A stretch of 64,000 bases of DNA from CALJFL01 sp963669435 (GTDB lineage: Bacteria; Pseudomonadota; Gammaproteobacteria; Pseudomonadales; Halieaceae). The notes beneath the pieces were generated by a model. It made no database searches and was not told the origin of the DNA. It was given only the letters and a program-made list of their open reading frames with translations. The DNA lies in NCBI GenBank assembly GCA_963669435.1, contig OY770025.1, forward strand, positions 1 to 64,000, given 5' to 3'. Of this stretch, positions 45,849 through 54,805 are shown in pieces. Within the stretch, counting starts at the first letter, position 1, and the number at the start of each line of letters is the position of its first letter. Position numbers and translations under genes: made by a program.

Positions 45849-46223
45849 TCAGTTATCCGGTAGCTTTTCGACGCGTTGCCAATGGAATGTACGACTGATA
45901 AATCCCACTCTGACCTGAATAGTCATAAGATCGGGTTTCGATAAGACGATGTTAGCGTCTTTATACTCGCCCAGTTTTTCGGCAAAAACCTGCCCTTTCC
46001 ACCGCGGGGTGTCGGAGCCTTCAGCTACCAGGTCTTTGAGAATTTCCCGACCAACCCGCTCAGGAAACTTGTCATTGCGCACCACGGTGCCCTTGCCGGC
46101 ATCGAGATTGATCTCGATCCATCCAGGTTCTTCGGTATGTTTCCAGAAACCGGATATATCTGTGGCGAATACATTGGATGCTGCCAGCAAGGCGGCAATA
46201 AAAAAGAGTCGACTAAGTTTCAT
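45849..46223 (-). CDS. DUF2147 family exported protein
   Basis: 124 aa from MKLSRLF; an earlier start at 46244 would overlap the acyl-CoA dehydrogenase. Signal peptide (FFIAALLAASNVFA) and the DUF2147 layout DISGFWKHTEEPGWIEINLDAGKGTVVRN, then GREILKDL and a closing ISRTFHWQRVEKLP. Members are small beta-rich periplasmic or secreted proteins of unknown role. Begins 17 bp after the dehydrogenase stop, so co-transcription is likely. Confidence 0.82.
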   Translation of the reverse strand: MKLSRLFFIAALLAASNVFATDISGFWKHTEEPGWIEINLDAGKGTVVRNDKFPERVGREILKDLVAEGSDTPRWKGQVFAEKLGEYKDANIVLSKPDLMTIQVRVGFISRTFHWQRVEKLPDN

Positions 46224-46240
46224 CGTTTGCTCCATGCGAT

Positions 46241-47455
46241 TCACGCATTCAATTCACGGGCCGTCAGTTTACCCAGTTGCGACATGTGCACTTCGTCCGG
46301 GCCATCGGCAATGCGCGAGAAACGCGCCAGTGTAAACACCTCGGGAATCAAGGTGTCCTGGCACACACCCATACCGCCAAATACCTGCATGGCGCGGTCA
46401 GCGACCTGTTGTGCCATGTTCGGCGCAACGATCTTGACCATGCTGATGTAGGGAATGGCCGCCTTCATACCCTGGGTGTCCATGACATGGGCAGCCTGCA
46501 AGGTCAGCAGGCGAGCCTGCTCAATATCGCAGCGACAACGGGCTACCTCATGCTGGACGCTGGTTTTCTTGATCAGTTTCTCGCCGAAGGCGACGCGTTC
46601 ATCGGCCCTCGCGCACATCAGCTCCAGGCAGCGCTGGGCCAAACCCACCAGCCCCATGGAGTACTGAAAACGACCCGGCCCTAGGCGGCCCTGGGCAATC
46701 TCGAAGCCACAGCCCTCGCCCTTGATCATATTGCCTACCGGCACGCGCACGTTGTCGAACAGCAGCTCCGCCTCACCGCCCGGTGAGTGGAGGTTGTCGA
46801 ACACCCGCAGTTCGCGCACCAGTTTCACACCCGGGGTATCCCGCGGTACCAGGATGGTGGAGTGCTGACGGTGACGATCGTTCTCGGGGTTGGACTTGCC
46901 CATCACCAACATGATTTTGCAGCGCGGGTTTATGGCACCGGTAGTCCACCACTTGCGACCATTGAGCACGTACTCGTCCCCGTCGCGCGTGATCTCCAGT
47001 TCCATGTTAGTGGCATCACTGGACGCGACTTGCGGCTCGGTCATGGCGTAAGCGCTGCGGATCTCGCCTGCCAGCAGCGGCTGCAGCCACTGCTCCTGCT
47101 GCGCCTCGGTACCATACTTGGCCAATACTTCCATGTTGCCCCGGTCGGGAGCGTTGCAGTTGAACACCGGCTGCGCCCAGCTCACCTTACTCATGGTTTC
47201 GAACAGGGGGGCAATCTCCACGTTAGTCAGGCCAGGGCTCCAGGGCTCGTACTCGTGGGGCAGGAACAGATTCCACAGGCCCTCGGCTTTTGCCCGTTCG
47301 CGCAGCTCATCAAACCAGGGCGGCGTTTCCCAGAGCTTATCCGGATCCAGGCACCATGCGTTCCAGTCGTGCTCCCTGGGGTATATGTGTTCTTGCATGA
47401 ACACTTCCAGGCGAGCGTTCAAATCCAGCACCCGTTCACTTAATGCAAAACCCAT
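46241..47455 (-). CDS. Acyl-CoA dehydrogenase
   Basis: 404 aa from ATG 47455 with AAGGAG upstream. The ACAD fold is clear: N-terminal helices, YAMTEPQVASSDATNMELEI and WWTTGAINPRCKIMLVMGKS (FAD and substrate region), GEAELLFDNVRVPVGNMIKGEGCGFEIAQGRLGPGR, and a C-terminal QVFGGMGVCQDTLIPEVFTLARFSRIADGPDEVHM. It introduces an alpha,beta double bond into an acyl-CoA. Motifs resemble the ACAD10/11-like bacterial group. GST at 47577 lies upstream on the same strand, DUF2147 downstream. Confidence 0.93.
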   Translation of the reverse strand: MGFALSERVLDLNARLEVFMQEHIYPREHDWNAWCLDPDKLWETPPWFDELRERAKAEGLWNLFLPHEYEPWSPGLTNVEIAPLFETMSKVSWAQPVFNCNAPDRGNMEVLAKYGTEAQQEQWLQPLLAGEIRSAYAMTEPQVASSDATNMELEITRDGDEYVLNGRKWWTTGAINPRCKIMLVMGKSNPENDRHRQHSTILVPRDTPGVKLVRELRVFDNLHSPGGEAELLFDNVRVPVGNMIKGEGCGFEIAQGRLGPGRFQYSMGLVGLAQRCLELMCARADERVAFGEKLIKKTSVQHEVARCRCDIEQARLLTLQAAHVMDTQGMKAAIPYISMVKIVAPNMAQQVADRAMQVFGGMGVCQDTLIPEVFTLARFSRIADGPDEVHMSQLGKLTARELNA

Positions 47456-47576
47456 TGTCGAATTCTCCTTACTGTATGTACCTGGCATTCAAACCACTCG
47501 TCACACAGTGATCTACTTGAATCACCGCCTGCACGGATTCTGCCAGGCTTTCTATAATAGCGGACTTAGCCTGGCA

Positions 47577-48617
47577 TCAGCGCATGGAAAGCATACGTTC
47601 CACACCCGTGCCCTGCAGCAGCACGTCCACTTTGGCGCGGTCACTCGCGGAAAGCGCCTGGTAGCGTTCGTTAGTCCATTTCAGACATTTCGCCTGGTAG
47701 GGAAAGGTCTGCTGAGTCCAGGGGGCGCCGTCGATCTCACACTCCCAGGTTTTTTCGCCTGCTGCTACCGCGCGGGCATTGGCCAGCTGCGCAGGAGCGT
47801 AGACTCTACCAATCTCATTCATCAGACCACGCAGACTGGCTGGCTGATCTTCCAGTGCAGTCCAATCCTGCTCTGTGGGCTCATGCCCTCCCTGGTCGTC
47901 CATATGATCCACCCAGGCCACCGTGCGTGGCGATACCTCATGAGCAATCGCCCGGGGCGTTGGATCAAAACCGACCAATTGCGTCAATTGACCGTACAGA
48001 CCAAAATCACCCGCCGCCGGACGATTACCCAATATGAACTTCTGGTTAGCCAGGTGCGCCTCCATTGCAGCCAGGAAACGACGATAGCTGGCATCGATCA
48101 CGGGGGCGGTGGTGTCATTAGAACCCACCACATACAAACGGCCCACCTGTCGGTCCGTGAACAAGTCCTTGAACTGCTTATGAGTGTCATCGGGGAGGGT
48201 CACATCCATACCCAGGGGTAACAATGTGCCAGCGTTGTCCGCATCCGCCTGCGGATACCAGCGGTAGTGAAACATGTACTTGGTGCACCACTCATCTCCG
48301 AAGTCTTCAATCAGGTAGTCGATAAAGGCCAGTGCGGGGTCATCAGGCAATACCGAGCGGCCTGGATACAGCGTTTCAAGTTTGCGAATAATGGGTGTGG
48401 AATCGCACTCTGCCCGTGTATTTCCCTCCTCCTCGAACAAAAAAGTCGGCATGAAGATTGGCCGTGGTTTTTCTACCCCTAAAGCGTCGCAAACCTGATC
48501 TGGCTGACCCCAGGTAATTGCATAGGGCACACGCCGATAGCGCAGCAAAGCCACCATTTTCTGTGTGTAGGGGGAACCCGTGCCACCTACAAGCCGGATT
48601 GGTTTCTCTAACGTCAT
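47577..48617 (-). CDS. GST-like protein with long C-terminal extension
   Basis: 346 aa, about 130 longer than a normal GST. N-terminal thioredoxin fold IRLVGGTGSPYTQKMVALLRYRRVPYAI, IFMPTFLFEEEG and CDSTPIIRKLE. The GST-C helices include NRPAAGDFGLYGQLTQLVGFDPTPRAI. An extension of about 80 residues follows, ending WTNERYQALSASDRAKVDVLLQGTGVERML. The same ending pattern (YAALTPDQQLAVDDLLADCGMSDIL) is found in the GST-like protein at 53674, so the two are paralogues. Substrate and glutathione use are unknown. Confidence 0.78.
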   Translation of the reverse strand: MTLEKPIRLVGGTGSPYTQKMVALLRYRRVPYAITWGQPDQVCDALGVEKPRPIFMPTFLFEEEGNTRAECDSTPIIRKLETLYPGRSVLPDDPALAFIDYLIEDFGDEWCTKYMFHYRWYPQADADNAGTLLPLGMDVTLPDDTHKQFKDLFTDRQVGRLYVVGSNDTTAPVIDASYRRFLAAMEAHLANQKFILGNRPAAGDFGLYGQLTQLVGFDPTPRAIAHEVSPRTVAWVDHMDDQGGHEPTEQDWTALEDQPASLRGLMNEIGRVYAPAQLANARAVAAGEKTWECEIDGAPWTQQTFPYQAKCLKWTNERYQALSASDRAKVDVLLQGTGVERMLSMR

Positions 48618-48754
48618 TTTTACACCTCTCTCTAGCGCCGATCACTGATTTCATCATACCCGCATCCAGGTACTACCCTTGGCTCACCAATACGTAAGCC
48701 ATGAGTCAACCTGGCCGAAGTCCGGAGGATCATCCCGAAAACAGTTGCATCAAA

Positions 48755-48790
48755 TTAACAATATGCCACAATATATGTCAATATATGAAA
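48755..48790. promoter_or_regulatory. ATGYCA repeat cluster, divergent promoter
   Basis: Three phased copies of an ATGCCA/ATGTCA-like element, each followed by AATATAT-type sequence, 10-12 bp apart, between the GST (minus) and DUF1330-like gene (plus). Similar elements occur in four other divergent promoters of the right half. Confidence 0.4.
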
Positions 48791-48833
48791 GCACGTTAAC
48801 ATCCTTTTCAAAGAACACTCCGGAGTAAGCCCC

Positions 48834-49460
48834 ATGTCTATAATCATCTGGATCACAGCTATCGTGATCTACCTAGTTTTCAAGCTGTGGTATGACGGCC
48901 TGGGCAAGCCGCTGAGCGCCGCCGAGATCGAAAATTTCATCAAGCTGTTGGAGCAACAAGTCGCCGATGGCCTCAGCGACGCGGACATTGATGTGCTGCG
49001 CCATTTCATGGAAACAGACGACGGCAAGGAATTCCTCATGGTCAACCTGGTACAGTTCAATCCTTCGCCCATCGCACATCCGGACACGGGCCAGGACATC
49101 AGCGCAAGGGCCCTGCTGATGGAGTACTTCAAACCCTTGATGAAGGCATTTCTGGGGCGAGCGGGGCACCCCGCCCTGAACACCCGCGTGGTGGGTGGTT
49201 ACGTCGATGCGTGGAACACCCCGCCGAATCCAGGCTGGGATGCAGCCGGGCTCATTCGCTATCGTTCGCGACGTGATGCCATGTACGCCACCATGGCAGA
49301 CGCTCAATTCAAGGAGATTCATCCCTACAAGGTTGCAGCATTGCAGCAGACCTTTGCTATCCCAACGCAGAAGATACAGGGCCTGTTTGTTGGCCCGCGG
49401 TTCACTGTCGCCTTGACGTTGGCCCTCGCCGCGTCACTGCTACAGCACGCTCTTGGCTAG
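48834..49460 (+). CDS. DUF1330-like protein with terminal membrane segments
   Basis: 208 aa. An N-terminal hydrophobic segment (IIIWITAIVIYLVFKLWY) is followed by a helical stretch, then KEFLMVNLVQFNPSP, RVVGGYVDAWNTPPNPGWDAAGLIRYRSRRDAMYATMADAQFKEIHPYKVAALQQTFAIPTQ. The second half resembles the dimeric alpha/beta-barrel DUF1330 family. A C-terminal hydrophobic stretch (VALTLALAASLLQ) may be a second membrane segment. Divergent from the GST at 47577. Function not known. Confidence 0.65.
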   Translation: MSIIIWITAIVIYLVFKLWYDGLGKPLSAAEIENFIKLLEQQVADGLSDADIDVLRHFMETDDGKEFLMVNLVQFNPSPIAHPDTGQDISARALLMEYFKPLMKAFLGRAGHPALNTRVVGGYVDAWNTPPNPGWDAAGLIRYRSRRDAMYATMADAQFKEIHPYKVAALQQTFAIPTQKIQGLFVGPRFTVALTLALAASLLQHALG

Positions 49461-49482
49461 GAGACAAACAGGTCTTCAGATA

Positions 49483-50169
49483 TCAAAAAAGCGTATACCG
49501 CCTGCCCCTGGGCGCAGGCACCTTGTATTCTTCAGGTAAACTGCAAAGCCGGTCCATTCGGGTTGTGCTGCCATCGGCGTATTCCCAGATCAGTTGCTCG
49601 CCGTCCATGTAACGCTTTACCACCACCGGCCCCCAGCCAAATGCGTGAAAGTTGAGCACGCCCACGTTCCAGATCATGGACGCGGACGTACGCATACAAA
49701 ACTCCCTGCCCCCAGCGGTAAACAACACCGAGCCTTCCGTGTCGTCAGTGTTCAGACCAGCCGTGCTATTGGGACCATAATCATGAATGATGCCGGCGGA
49801 GGTTATAACCGTGCGGCTTCCACACTGCTCAACCCGCTCCAGATGCCCGACATAACCGCCCTCCACACCAATCCATAGCCCGCGAATATCGTCCGCACCT
49901 TCGGGTAACGGTTCGCTGCACTGAGCCAAAATCGGCAGCGGGAAATGCGAGTATCCACAACCGGGCGTATTACCCTTGGGAATATCCTCAGCCATTTTGC
50001 CGTTGCCATCGAGTTCGGGGAGTTCACAGTAGTTCAGTGTACTGCCATCTCCGGCCAGTGTGGCGGGGTCGATAGTTAGTGGTGGTCGGGCAGAAAAGTA
50101 ACCCAGCCAGAACAAAAACAGGGCCAAACAAAGGGGCACCAGCACCAGGGTAAGCAAGAGTTTCTTCAT
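49483..50169 (-). CDS. Hypothetical membrane-anchored/exported protein
   Basis: 228 aa with a strong N-terminal hydrophobic segment (LLLTLVLVPLCLALFLFWLGYF). The body is Cys-containing and strand-rich: LNYCELPELDGNG, CGYSHFPLPILAQC, GLWIGVEGGYVGHLERVEQCGSRTVIT, GREFCMRTSASMIW, and IWEYADGSTTRMDRLCS. Several Cys residues in a periplasmic protein suggest disulfides. I do not recognise the family. It is downstream of the haloalkane dehalogenase on the same strand, 80 bp apart. Confidence 0.6.
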   Translation of the reverse strand: MKKLLLTLVLVPLCLALFLFWLGYFSARPPLTIDPATLAGDGSTLNYCELPELDGNGKMAEDIPKGNTPGCGYSHFPLPILAQCSEPLPEGADDIRGLWIGVEGGYVGHLERVEQCGSRTVITSAGIIHDYGPNSTAGLNTDDTEGSVLFTAGGREFCMRTSASMIWNVGVLNFHAFGWGPVVVKRYMDGEQLIWEYADGSTTRMDRLCSLPEEYKVPAPRGRRYTLF

Positions 50170-50249
50170 TCGGCGACTCGCTCTTTAATAGCCACAATGT
50201 TCGGACAGGTTCTGGTTTAAGTGCTCTACCGGGGCATTTCCCGCCCACT

Positions 50250-51281
50250 TCATTGATTGCGGCCTGTGATATCCAAAATAGCCTGTACACACTGGGAGGG
50301 CTGTTCCTGCTGCAGAAAGTGTCCGGCAGGGCTAATGGTTCTGTGCGCCACCCCCTGACACCCCGGCACCAGTTCCAGAAACGATTTGTCACCGCCAGCG
50401 GTTACCGGATCATCATCGGCAAACGCACACATAAACGGCTTGTCAAACTGCTTGAGCACTTCCCATGCCGCCTTGTTCTCAGCTACCTCTGCCTCATCGG
50501 GCAACAGGGGAATCAGTGAGGGAAAACGACGCATGCCAGCGGCATACGAAGCGTCTGGGTAAGGTGCGTTGTATGCCTCAATGTCCACCGAGCTGGGGTG
50601 GCCAATTTCTGCCCCCCCATTGTGCATAAGGTCCACCACGACGCCTGGCTGCAAGATCTCCTCGCTTTCTGCACAGAATTTACGCCAGTACAGTATCCCC
50701 GGGATGCCCGGCACCTGCTCTTCATAGGTGCCACGAAAGCAAGCTTCCAGCTCCGTTGAATTGACTACAGGTAGAGACTGATACGCTGACTTGACGACAG
50801 TTGCAAACTCTTCGGGTATGGGTCCCGCCGGCAGGCCACCGTTGGCGAGCACCACACCCGCAAAACGCTCCGGAAAGGCCGTCACCAGGCGCAGCCCTAT
50901 CAGACTCCCCCAGTCCTGCAGGAACACAGTGATACCCTGCAGATCCAACTGCGTCAGCCAGTCGCTCATCCACCTGACATGGCGCGCATAGGTATAGTCC
51001 TCTGGCTCGGTGGGTTTATCCGAACGACCAAAACCGACCAGATCGGGGACGACTACCCGAAAGCCCGCATCTACCAGCGGCGGAATCATGTAGCGGTACA
51101 GGTAACTCCAGACGGGCTGACCGTGCAGTAGCAACACCACGTCGCCGTCGCCTGGCCCCTCGTCCAGGTAGTGGATACGAAGTTCACCGCCCTCAGTGTC
51201 GTCGACTTGAAGATAGTTAGGTTCAAAAGGGTACCCGACCAGATTGTCAAAGCGCTCATCGGGCGTGCGTTTAAATTTCAT
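50250..51281 (-). CDS. dhmA: Haloalkane dehalogenase (HLD-I, DhlA/DhmA-like)
   Basis: 343 aa, slightly long for the family (about 300). Oxyanion-hole region HGQPVWSYLYRYMI (53-66), where HLD enzymes have HGxPxxS/W, then LVGFGRSDKP and the nucleophile elbow VFLQDWGSLIG with Asp123 and the halide-binding Trp124. FADDDPVT carries the acid and SPAGHFLQQEQP the catalytic His. Halide-type Trp next to the nucleophile and acid placement late in the fold point to HLD subfamily I. It converts haloalkanes to alcohols and halide. It faces a TonB receptor across a shared divergent promoter. Close relatives hydrolyse other substrates, so the substrate class needs testing. Confidence 0.82.
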   Translation of the reverse strand: MKFKRTPDERFDNLVGYPFEPNYLQVDDTEGGELRIHYLDEGPGDGDVVLLLHGQPVWSYLYRYMIPPLVDAGFRVVVPDLVGFGRSDKPTEPEDYTYARHVRWMSDWLTQLDLQGITVFLQDWGSLIGLRLVTAFPERFAGVVLANGGLPAGPIPEEFATVVKSAYQSLPVVNSTELEACFRGTYEEQVPGIPGILYWRKFCAESEEILQPGVVVDLMHNGGAEIGHPSSVDIEAYNAPYPDASYAAGMRRFPSLIPLLPDEAEVAENKAAWEVLKQFDKPFMCAFADDDPVTAGGDKSFLELVPGCQGVAHRTISPAGHFLQQEQPSQCVQAILDITGRNQ

Positions 51282-51361
51282 TCGTTATCTCACCTCAGGG
51301 GCAATTACCATGGAATATGTATCTCGAAGCGTCAACAGAGAAGGTCTCGCTTGACGCCATT

Positions 51362-51418
51362 AATATATTAACATAATATATGCCGATATCTTATGTCATA
51401 GTATATGCCATATCAAGA
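51362..51418. promoter_or_regulatory. ATGYCA repeat cluster, divergent promoter
   Basis: ATATGCC, TTATGTCAT and ATATGCC elements 12-13 bp apart, between the dehalogenase (minus) and the TonB receptor (plus), in strongly AT-rich DNA. Confidence 0.4.
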
Positions 51419-51438
51419 ATAAAACGAGGATATCCGCG

Positions 51439-53664
51439 ATGAGAACAATAAAACCACTTGCATCAGCCATTGTTCTGGCAGTACACAGCGCCGGTACAGC
51501 CGCCCAATCAGCGGTATTGGAAGAGGTTATCGTGACAGCGACCAAACGGGCGGAGAGCTTGCAGGACGTGCCGGTGGCGGTGACCGCATTCAGTTCAGAC
51601 ACGATTTTGGATGCCGGCATCAACAATACCAGCGACCTGGCCATTATGACGCCCAGCTTGAACACCAATGCCAACACCAGCCCTTTCACGACCCGACTGA
51701 CTATTCGCGGCATTGGTACCGCGCAAACCGACCCGGCCCTGGAGCCATCTGTCGGGGTCTTTGTGGATGGGGTGTTTCTGGGCCGCAGCGGGCTTGGCAC
51801 CTCGGATCTGTTCGACGTCGAGCGGATCGAGGTGTTACAGGGCCCCCAGGGCACGCTATATGGCAAAAACACCAATGCGGGTGCGATAAGTGTAATTACC
51901 CAACGACCAAACACTGAAGAATCTGAAGCTTACATAGAAGCCAGCGCGGGAAATTATGGCCTGGGCAAACTCACAGCTGGTGCCTCAGGCCCTTTGGGAG
52001 AGACGCTTGCCTACCGGCTGGCCGGCAATGTCCATCAACGGGACGGCTACTACGATAATGGGGGTGCCGGCGTTGAGGACCAGAACGACGTCGATGACTG
52101 GAACATTCAGGGTAAGTTGTTGTGGCAACCTACTGATACGCTGAGCGTCCAGCTCAACGTGGACCACGTGGACCGCGACACCACCTGCTGCGCTGCCGAC
52201 TCGACCCAGGGTGACGCAGTGCAAGAGGAACTGGTCAAGCAGGGTTTTGCGCCTGACAAGAACGACCCCTATGACTTCAACGTGGCGACCAACGAGCAGG
52301 ATACGTTCAGCATGGAGTCCGACCTGGTCTCGCTGCATATCGAGTACGAACAGGATTGGGGCTCCATTACTTCTATCACCGCCTGGAACGACTATGATTA
52401 CCACACCAGCCTGGACGGTGATCGCTCGCAGCTGGATCTGATTTTCCAGTCAGAAAGCAACGAAGGTGACAGCATTTCACAGGAGCTGCGCCTGGATTCA
52501 TCCATCGGCGAGTCCGTGGATTATCAGTTGGGCCTTTTCTACTACGATCAAACCACCCAGCGCGGCGACAACACACCCACCGTTTTTCTCGGTGATGATT
52601 TTATCAATATCGCAGATCAGCAGGATCTGCCGCTGCCGGTACCCACTATCGCCCTGATCGCCCAACCGGGTGATTTTCTGCGCTATCAAAATACCTGGGA
52701 GAACAAAACGCTCGCAGTGTTCGGCCAGGCTACCTGGCACATTGGTGAACGCACTCACGTCACCGGAGGACTACGCTGGACCGATGAAGAGCGCACGGCC
52801 GATCTGTTTGGCGAATCAGTTTCAACCGCCCCGCTTGCTTCTTTGGGTAGTTTTTTGGACATTGTTTTCACACCTATTGATGCGAAGCTGGATCGCAGCA
52901 ACGACAACGTCGATTGGCTGCTTAAGCTGGGATATGACCTGGGCGACCAGACGCTGCTGTACGCCAGCGTCGCAACCGGGAGTAAATCCGGAAACTTCAA
53001 TGGCGTGAGCGGCCCCGTAGAACTGCGTGAGTTTGACGACGAAAACACCATCAGCTACGAACTGGGCTTGAAGTCGACGTTATTGAATTCAACCTTGCGC
53101 CTCAATGCGGCCGCATTCTTCACGGAAATCGAAGACTATCAGTTTCAGCAACAGCTCCCTGTCGGTATCGGCACCTTTGTCAGTAACGACGGTGAGGTGG
53201 AAACCTCTGGCCTGGACGTCCAGATTGAAGCGCTCCCCTTACCCAACCTGACATTGACCGCCGGCCTGCTGTACATGCACGAGTACGAGGTGACAGACGG
53301 CGAAAGAAAAGGCCAGGACTTGCCATGGACTGCCGACTACAGCGGCAACTTGGGTGCGACCCTGGTCTTCCCGCTCGCGGACGGTGGACTATACGTCCGC
53401 GCAGACTACATCTTTATGGACGATCATATTACCAACAGCGCTGCAGCCGAATCGCTGGAAGCCAAGGATGTGGACGACAGGGAGTTGCTGAATGCGCGAA
53501 TCGGTTGGCGCAACGACAATTGGAACCTGTCGGTATGGGGCAAAAACCTGACGGATGATGAATATGCAGCCACCACCCTCATCACTCAGTTGTTCAGCGG
53601 TCAGGACAGCTATTTCCTGGCACCGCCGCGCACTTACGGGGCCACACTGCGCTATACCTTCTAA
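51439..53664 (+). CDS. TonB-dependent receptor
   Basis: 741 aa, intact. Signal peptide (PLASAIVLAVHSAGTAAQ), TonB box LEEVIVTATKRAESLQDVP, plug motif VERIEVLQGPQGTLYGKNTNAG and a barrel with VATGSKSGNFNGVSG, ending TLRYTF. A substrate-type (not iron) receptor, with no Fur box. Divergent from the haloalkane dehalogenase and ending 10 bp from the convergent GST-like gene. It may bring in the halogenated or sulfated compounds handled by its neighbours; this is inferred from context. Confidence 0.93.
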   Translation: MRTIKPLASAIVLAVHSAGTAAQSAVLEEVIVTATKRAESLQDVPVAVTAFSSDTILDAGINNTSDLAIMTPSLNTNANTSPFTTRLTIRGIGTAQTDPALEPSVGVFVDGVFLGRSGLGTSDLFDVERIEVLQGPQGTLYGKNTNAGAISVITQRPNTEESEAYIEASAGNYGLGKLTAGASGPLGETLAYRLAGNVHQRDGYYDNGGAGVEDQNDVDDWNIQGKLLWQPTDTLSVQLNVDHVDRDTTCCAADSTQGDAVQEELVKQGFAPDKNDPYDFNVATNEQDTFSMESDLVSLHIEYEQDWGSITSITAWNDYDYHTSLDGDRSQLDLIFQSESNEGDSISQELRLDSSIGESVDYQLGLFYYDQTTQRGDNTPTVFLGDDFINIADQQDLPLPVPTIALIAQPGDFLRYQNTWENKTLAVFGQATWHIGERTHVTGGLRWTDEERTADLFGESVSTAPLASLGSFLDIVFTPIDAKLDRSNDNVDWLLKLGYDLGDQTLLYASVATGSKSGNFNGVSGPVELREFDDENTISYELGLKSTLLNSTLRLNAAAFFTEIEDYQFQQQLPVGIGTFVSNDGEVETSGLDVQIEALPLPNLTLTAGLLYMHEYEVTDGERKGQDLPWTADYSGNLGATLVFPLADGGLYVRADYIFMDDHITNSAAAESLEAKDVDDRELLNARIGWRNDNWNLSVWGKNLTDDEYAATTLITQLFSGQDSYFLAPPRTYGATLRYTF

Positions 53665-53673
53665 GCCGTTCAG

Positions 53674-54804
53674 CTAGGGCATCCAGACCTCAAGATTGTC
53701 CGCCCGCCCGATGCGCCTATCGAGTCGGGCGGCAAGTATGTCTGACATGCCACAGTCTGCCAGGAGATCATCCACAGCAAGCTGTTGATCCGGTGTCAGT
53801 GCGGCGTAGGCATCCTGCACGCGCTGCAACAGGTAAAAGCGGTGTGGCTGGGCCAGTGCGGTGACGGTTTCACCGCGCAGATCGAATTGGCACGTTCCTA
53901 TGGACTGGGCAAGGCGCCCCACTGCCGCAGATCCCGCTTCGGGCTGATTATCTGCCAGCCAGCTATTTATACACTGCGCCGCCGCCAGGGTTTCTGGCAC
54001 GAAGTCTTCCGCCAACGCCCGTAACACGGCTGTCAGCGTGTCAGGCACCTCATCATCCGACAGGAAATCGGTCCCGGCGTCATAGTACTCGGGCACATCC
54101 TGGTCAGCACGGTTCATGCGCTCCACCCAGCGGTAAACCCGGGTCGCGCGTTGCTGCATCAGCCGAGCCGGGTGCGGGTCGCGACCCAGGTGCGCATACA
54201 TCGGCGCCAGCAGACCATAATCGCCGATACACGGCCGCCAACCCAGGAGATAGGGATAACGTTCGAAGTGGGCGTTCAGGACGTCCAGGAATTCCAGGTA
54301 TAGCGCTTCCACAACTTCGCGGCTGTCATCGGTCACACCAAAGAACATCGCCGCATGACGCATCCGATTCATCATCGCCTCAGTCTTTTCTTCGCGCTCG
54401 GGCATATCCCGCTGGGAGTAGAGAAAGTGGTAACGCACGAATTCGAGATTGTCTTCCGGGAAGTTCCAGCGGTAATGCATGGCTGGCCGCAGTAGTCCGT
54501 CGGTGCCGATCACGTCAAACAGTGCACTGATGATCTGCTGGCGCGCTCCGGTCGGACGACTAGGCCTGCCGCTAGCCGCCTCAAAGTGCTCAATAATCGC
54601 AGCTCCATCGCGAATTACCTCGCCTTGCGGCGTTACCAGGGTGGGAATCGTTGCGAGCTTGCCCTTCGGGAGCACTTCCGCCTTAAAGCTCTCGTGGCCT
54701 GTGGAAAATTCCTGAAATTCAATACCCTGCTTGATCAGGTAACTGCGCGTGCGCCCTGAGTAGAGGGAGTGGGTGACGGCATAAAGTTTGTGTATTTCGG
54801 ACAT
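53674..54804 (-). CDS. GST-like protein with long C-terminal extension (paralogue)
   Basis: 376 aa from ATG 54804, one base after the sulfatase stop, so translation is coupled. A GTG at 54813 would overlap the sulfatase. N-terminal thioredoxin fold HKLYAVTHSLYSGRTRSYLIKQGIEF, ATIPTLVTPQGEVIRDGAAIIEHFEAASGRP; GST-C includes RPCIGDYGLLAPMYAHLGRDP. The last ~110 residues contain an extension ending YAALTPDQQLAVDDLLADCGMSDIL, shared with the GST-like protein at 47577. Coupling to a sulfatase suggests a shared substrate. Confidence 0.78.
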   Translation of the reverse strand: MSEIHKLYAVTHSLYSGRTRSYLIKQGIEFQEFSTGHESFKAEVLPKGKLATIPTLVTPQGEVIRDGAAIIEHFEAASGRPSRPTGARQQIISALFDVIGTDGLLRPAMHYRWNFPEDNLEFVRYHFLYSQRDMPEREEKTEAMMNRMRHAAMFFGVTDDSREVVEALYLEFLDVLNAHFERYPYLLGWRPCIGDYGLLAPMYAHLGRDPHPARLMQQRATRVYRWVERMNRADQDVPEYYDAGTDFLSDDEVPDTLTAVLRALAEDFVPETLAAAQCINSWLADNQPEAGSAAVGRLAQSIGTCQFDLRGETVTALAQPHRFYLLQRVQDAYAALTPDQQLAVDDLLADCGMSDILAARLDRRIGRADNLEVWMP

Positions 54805-54805
54805 G

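Noticed and set aside
47118..48221. Plus-strand open frame of 367 codons
   Set aside because: Antisense to the acyl-CoA dehydrogenase and GST-like genes, with composition typical of a shadow frame.
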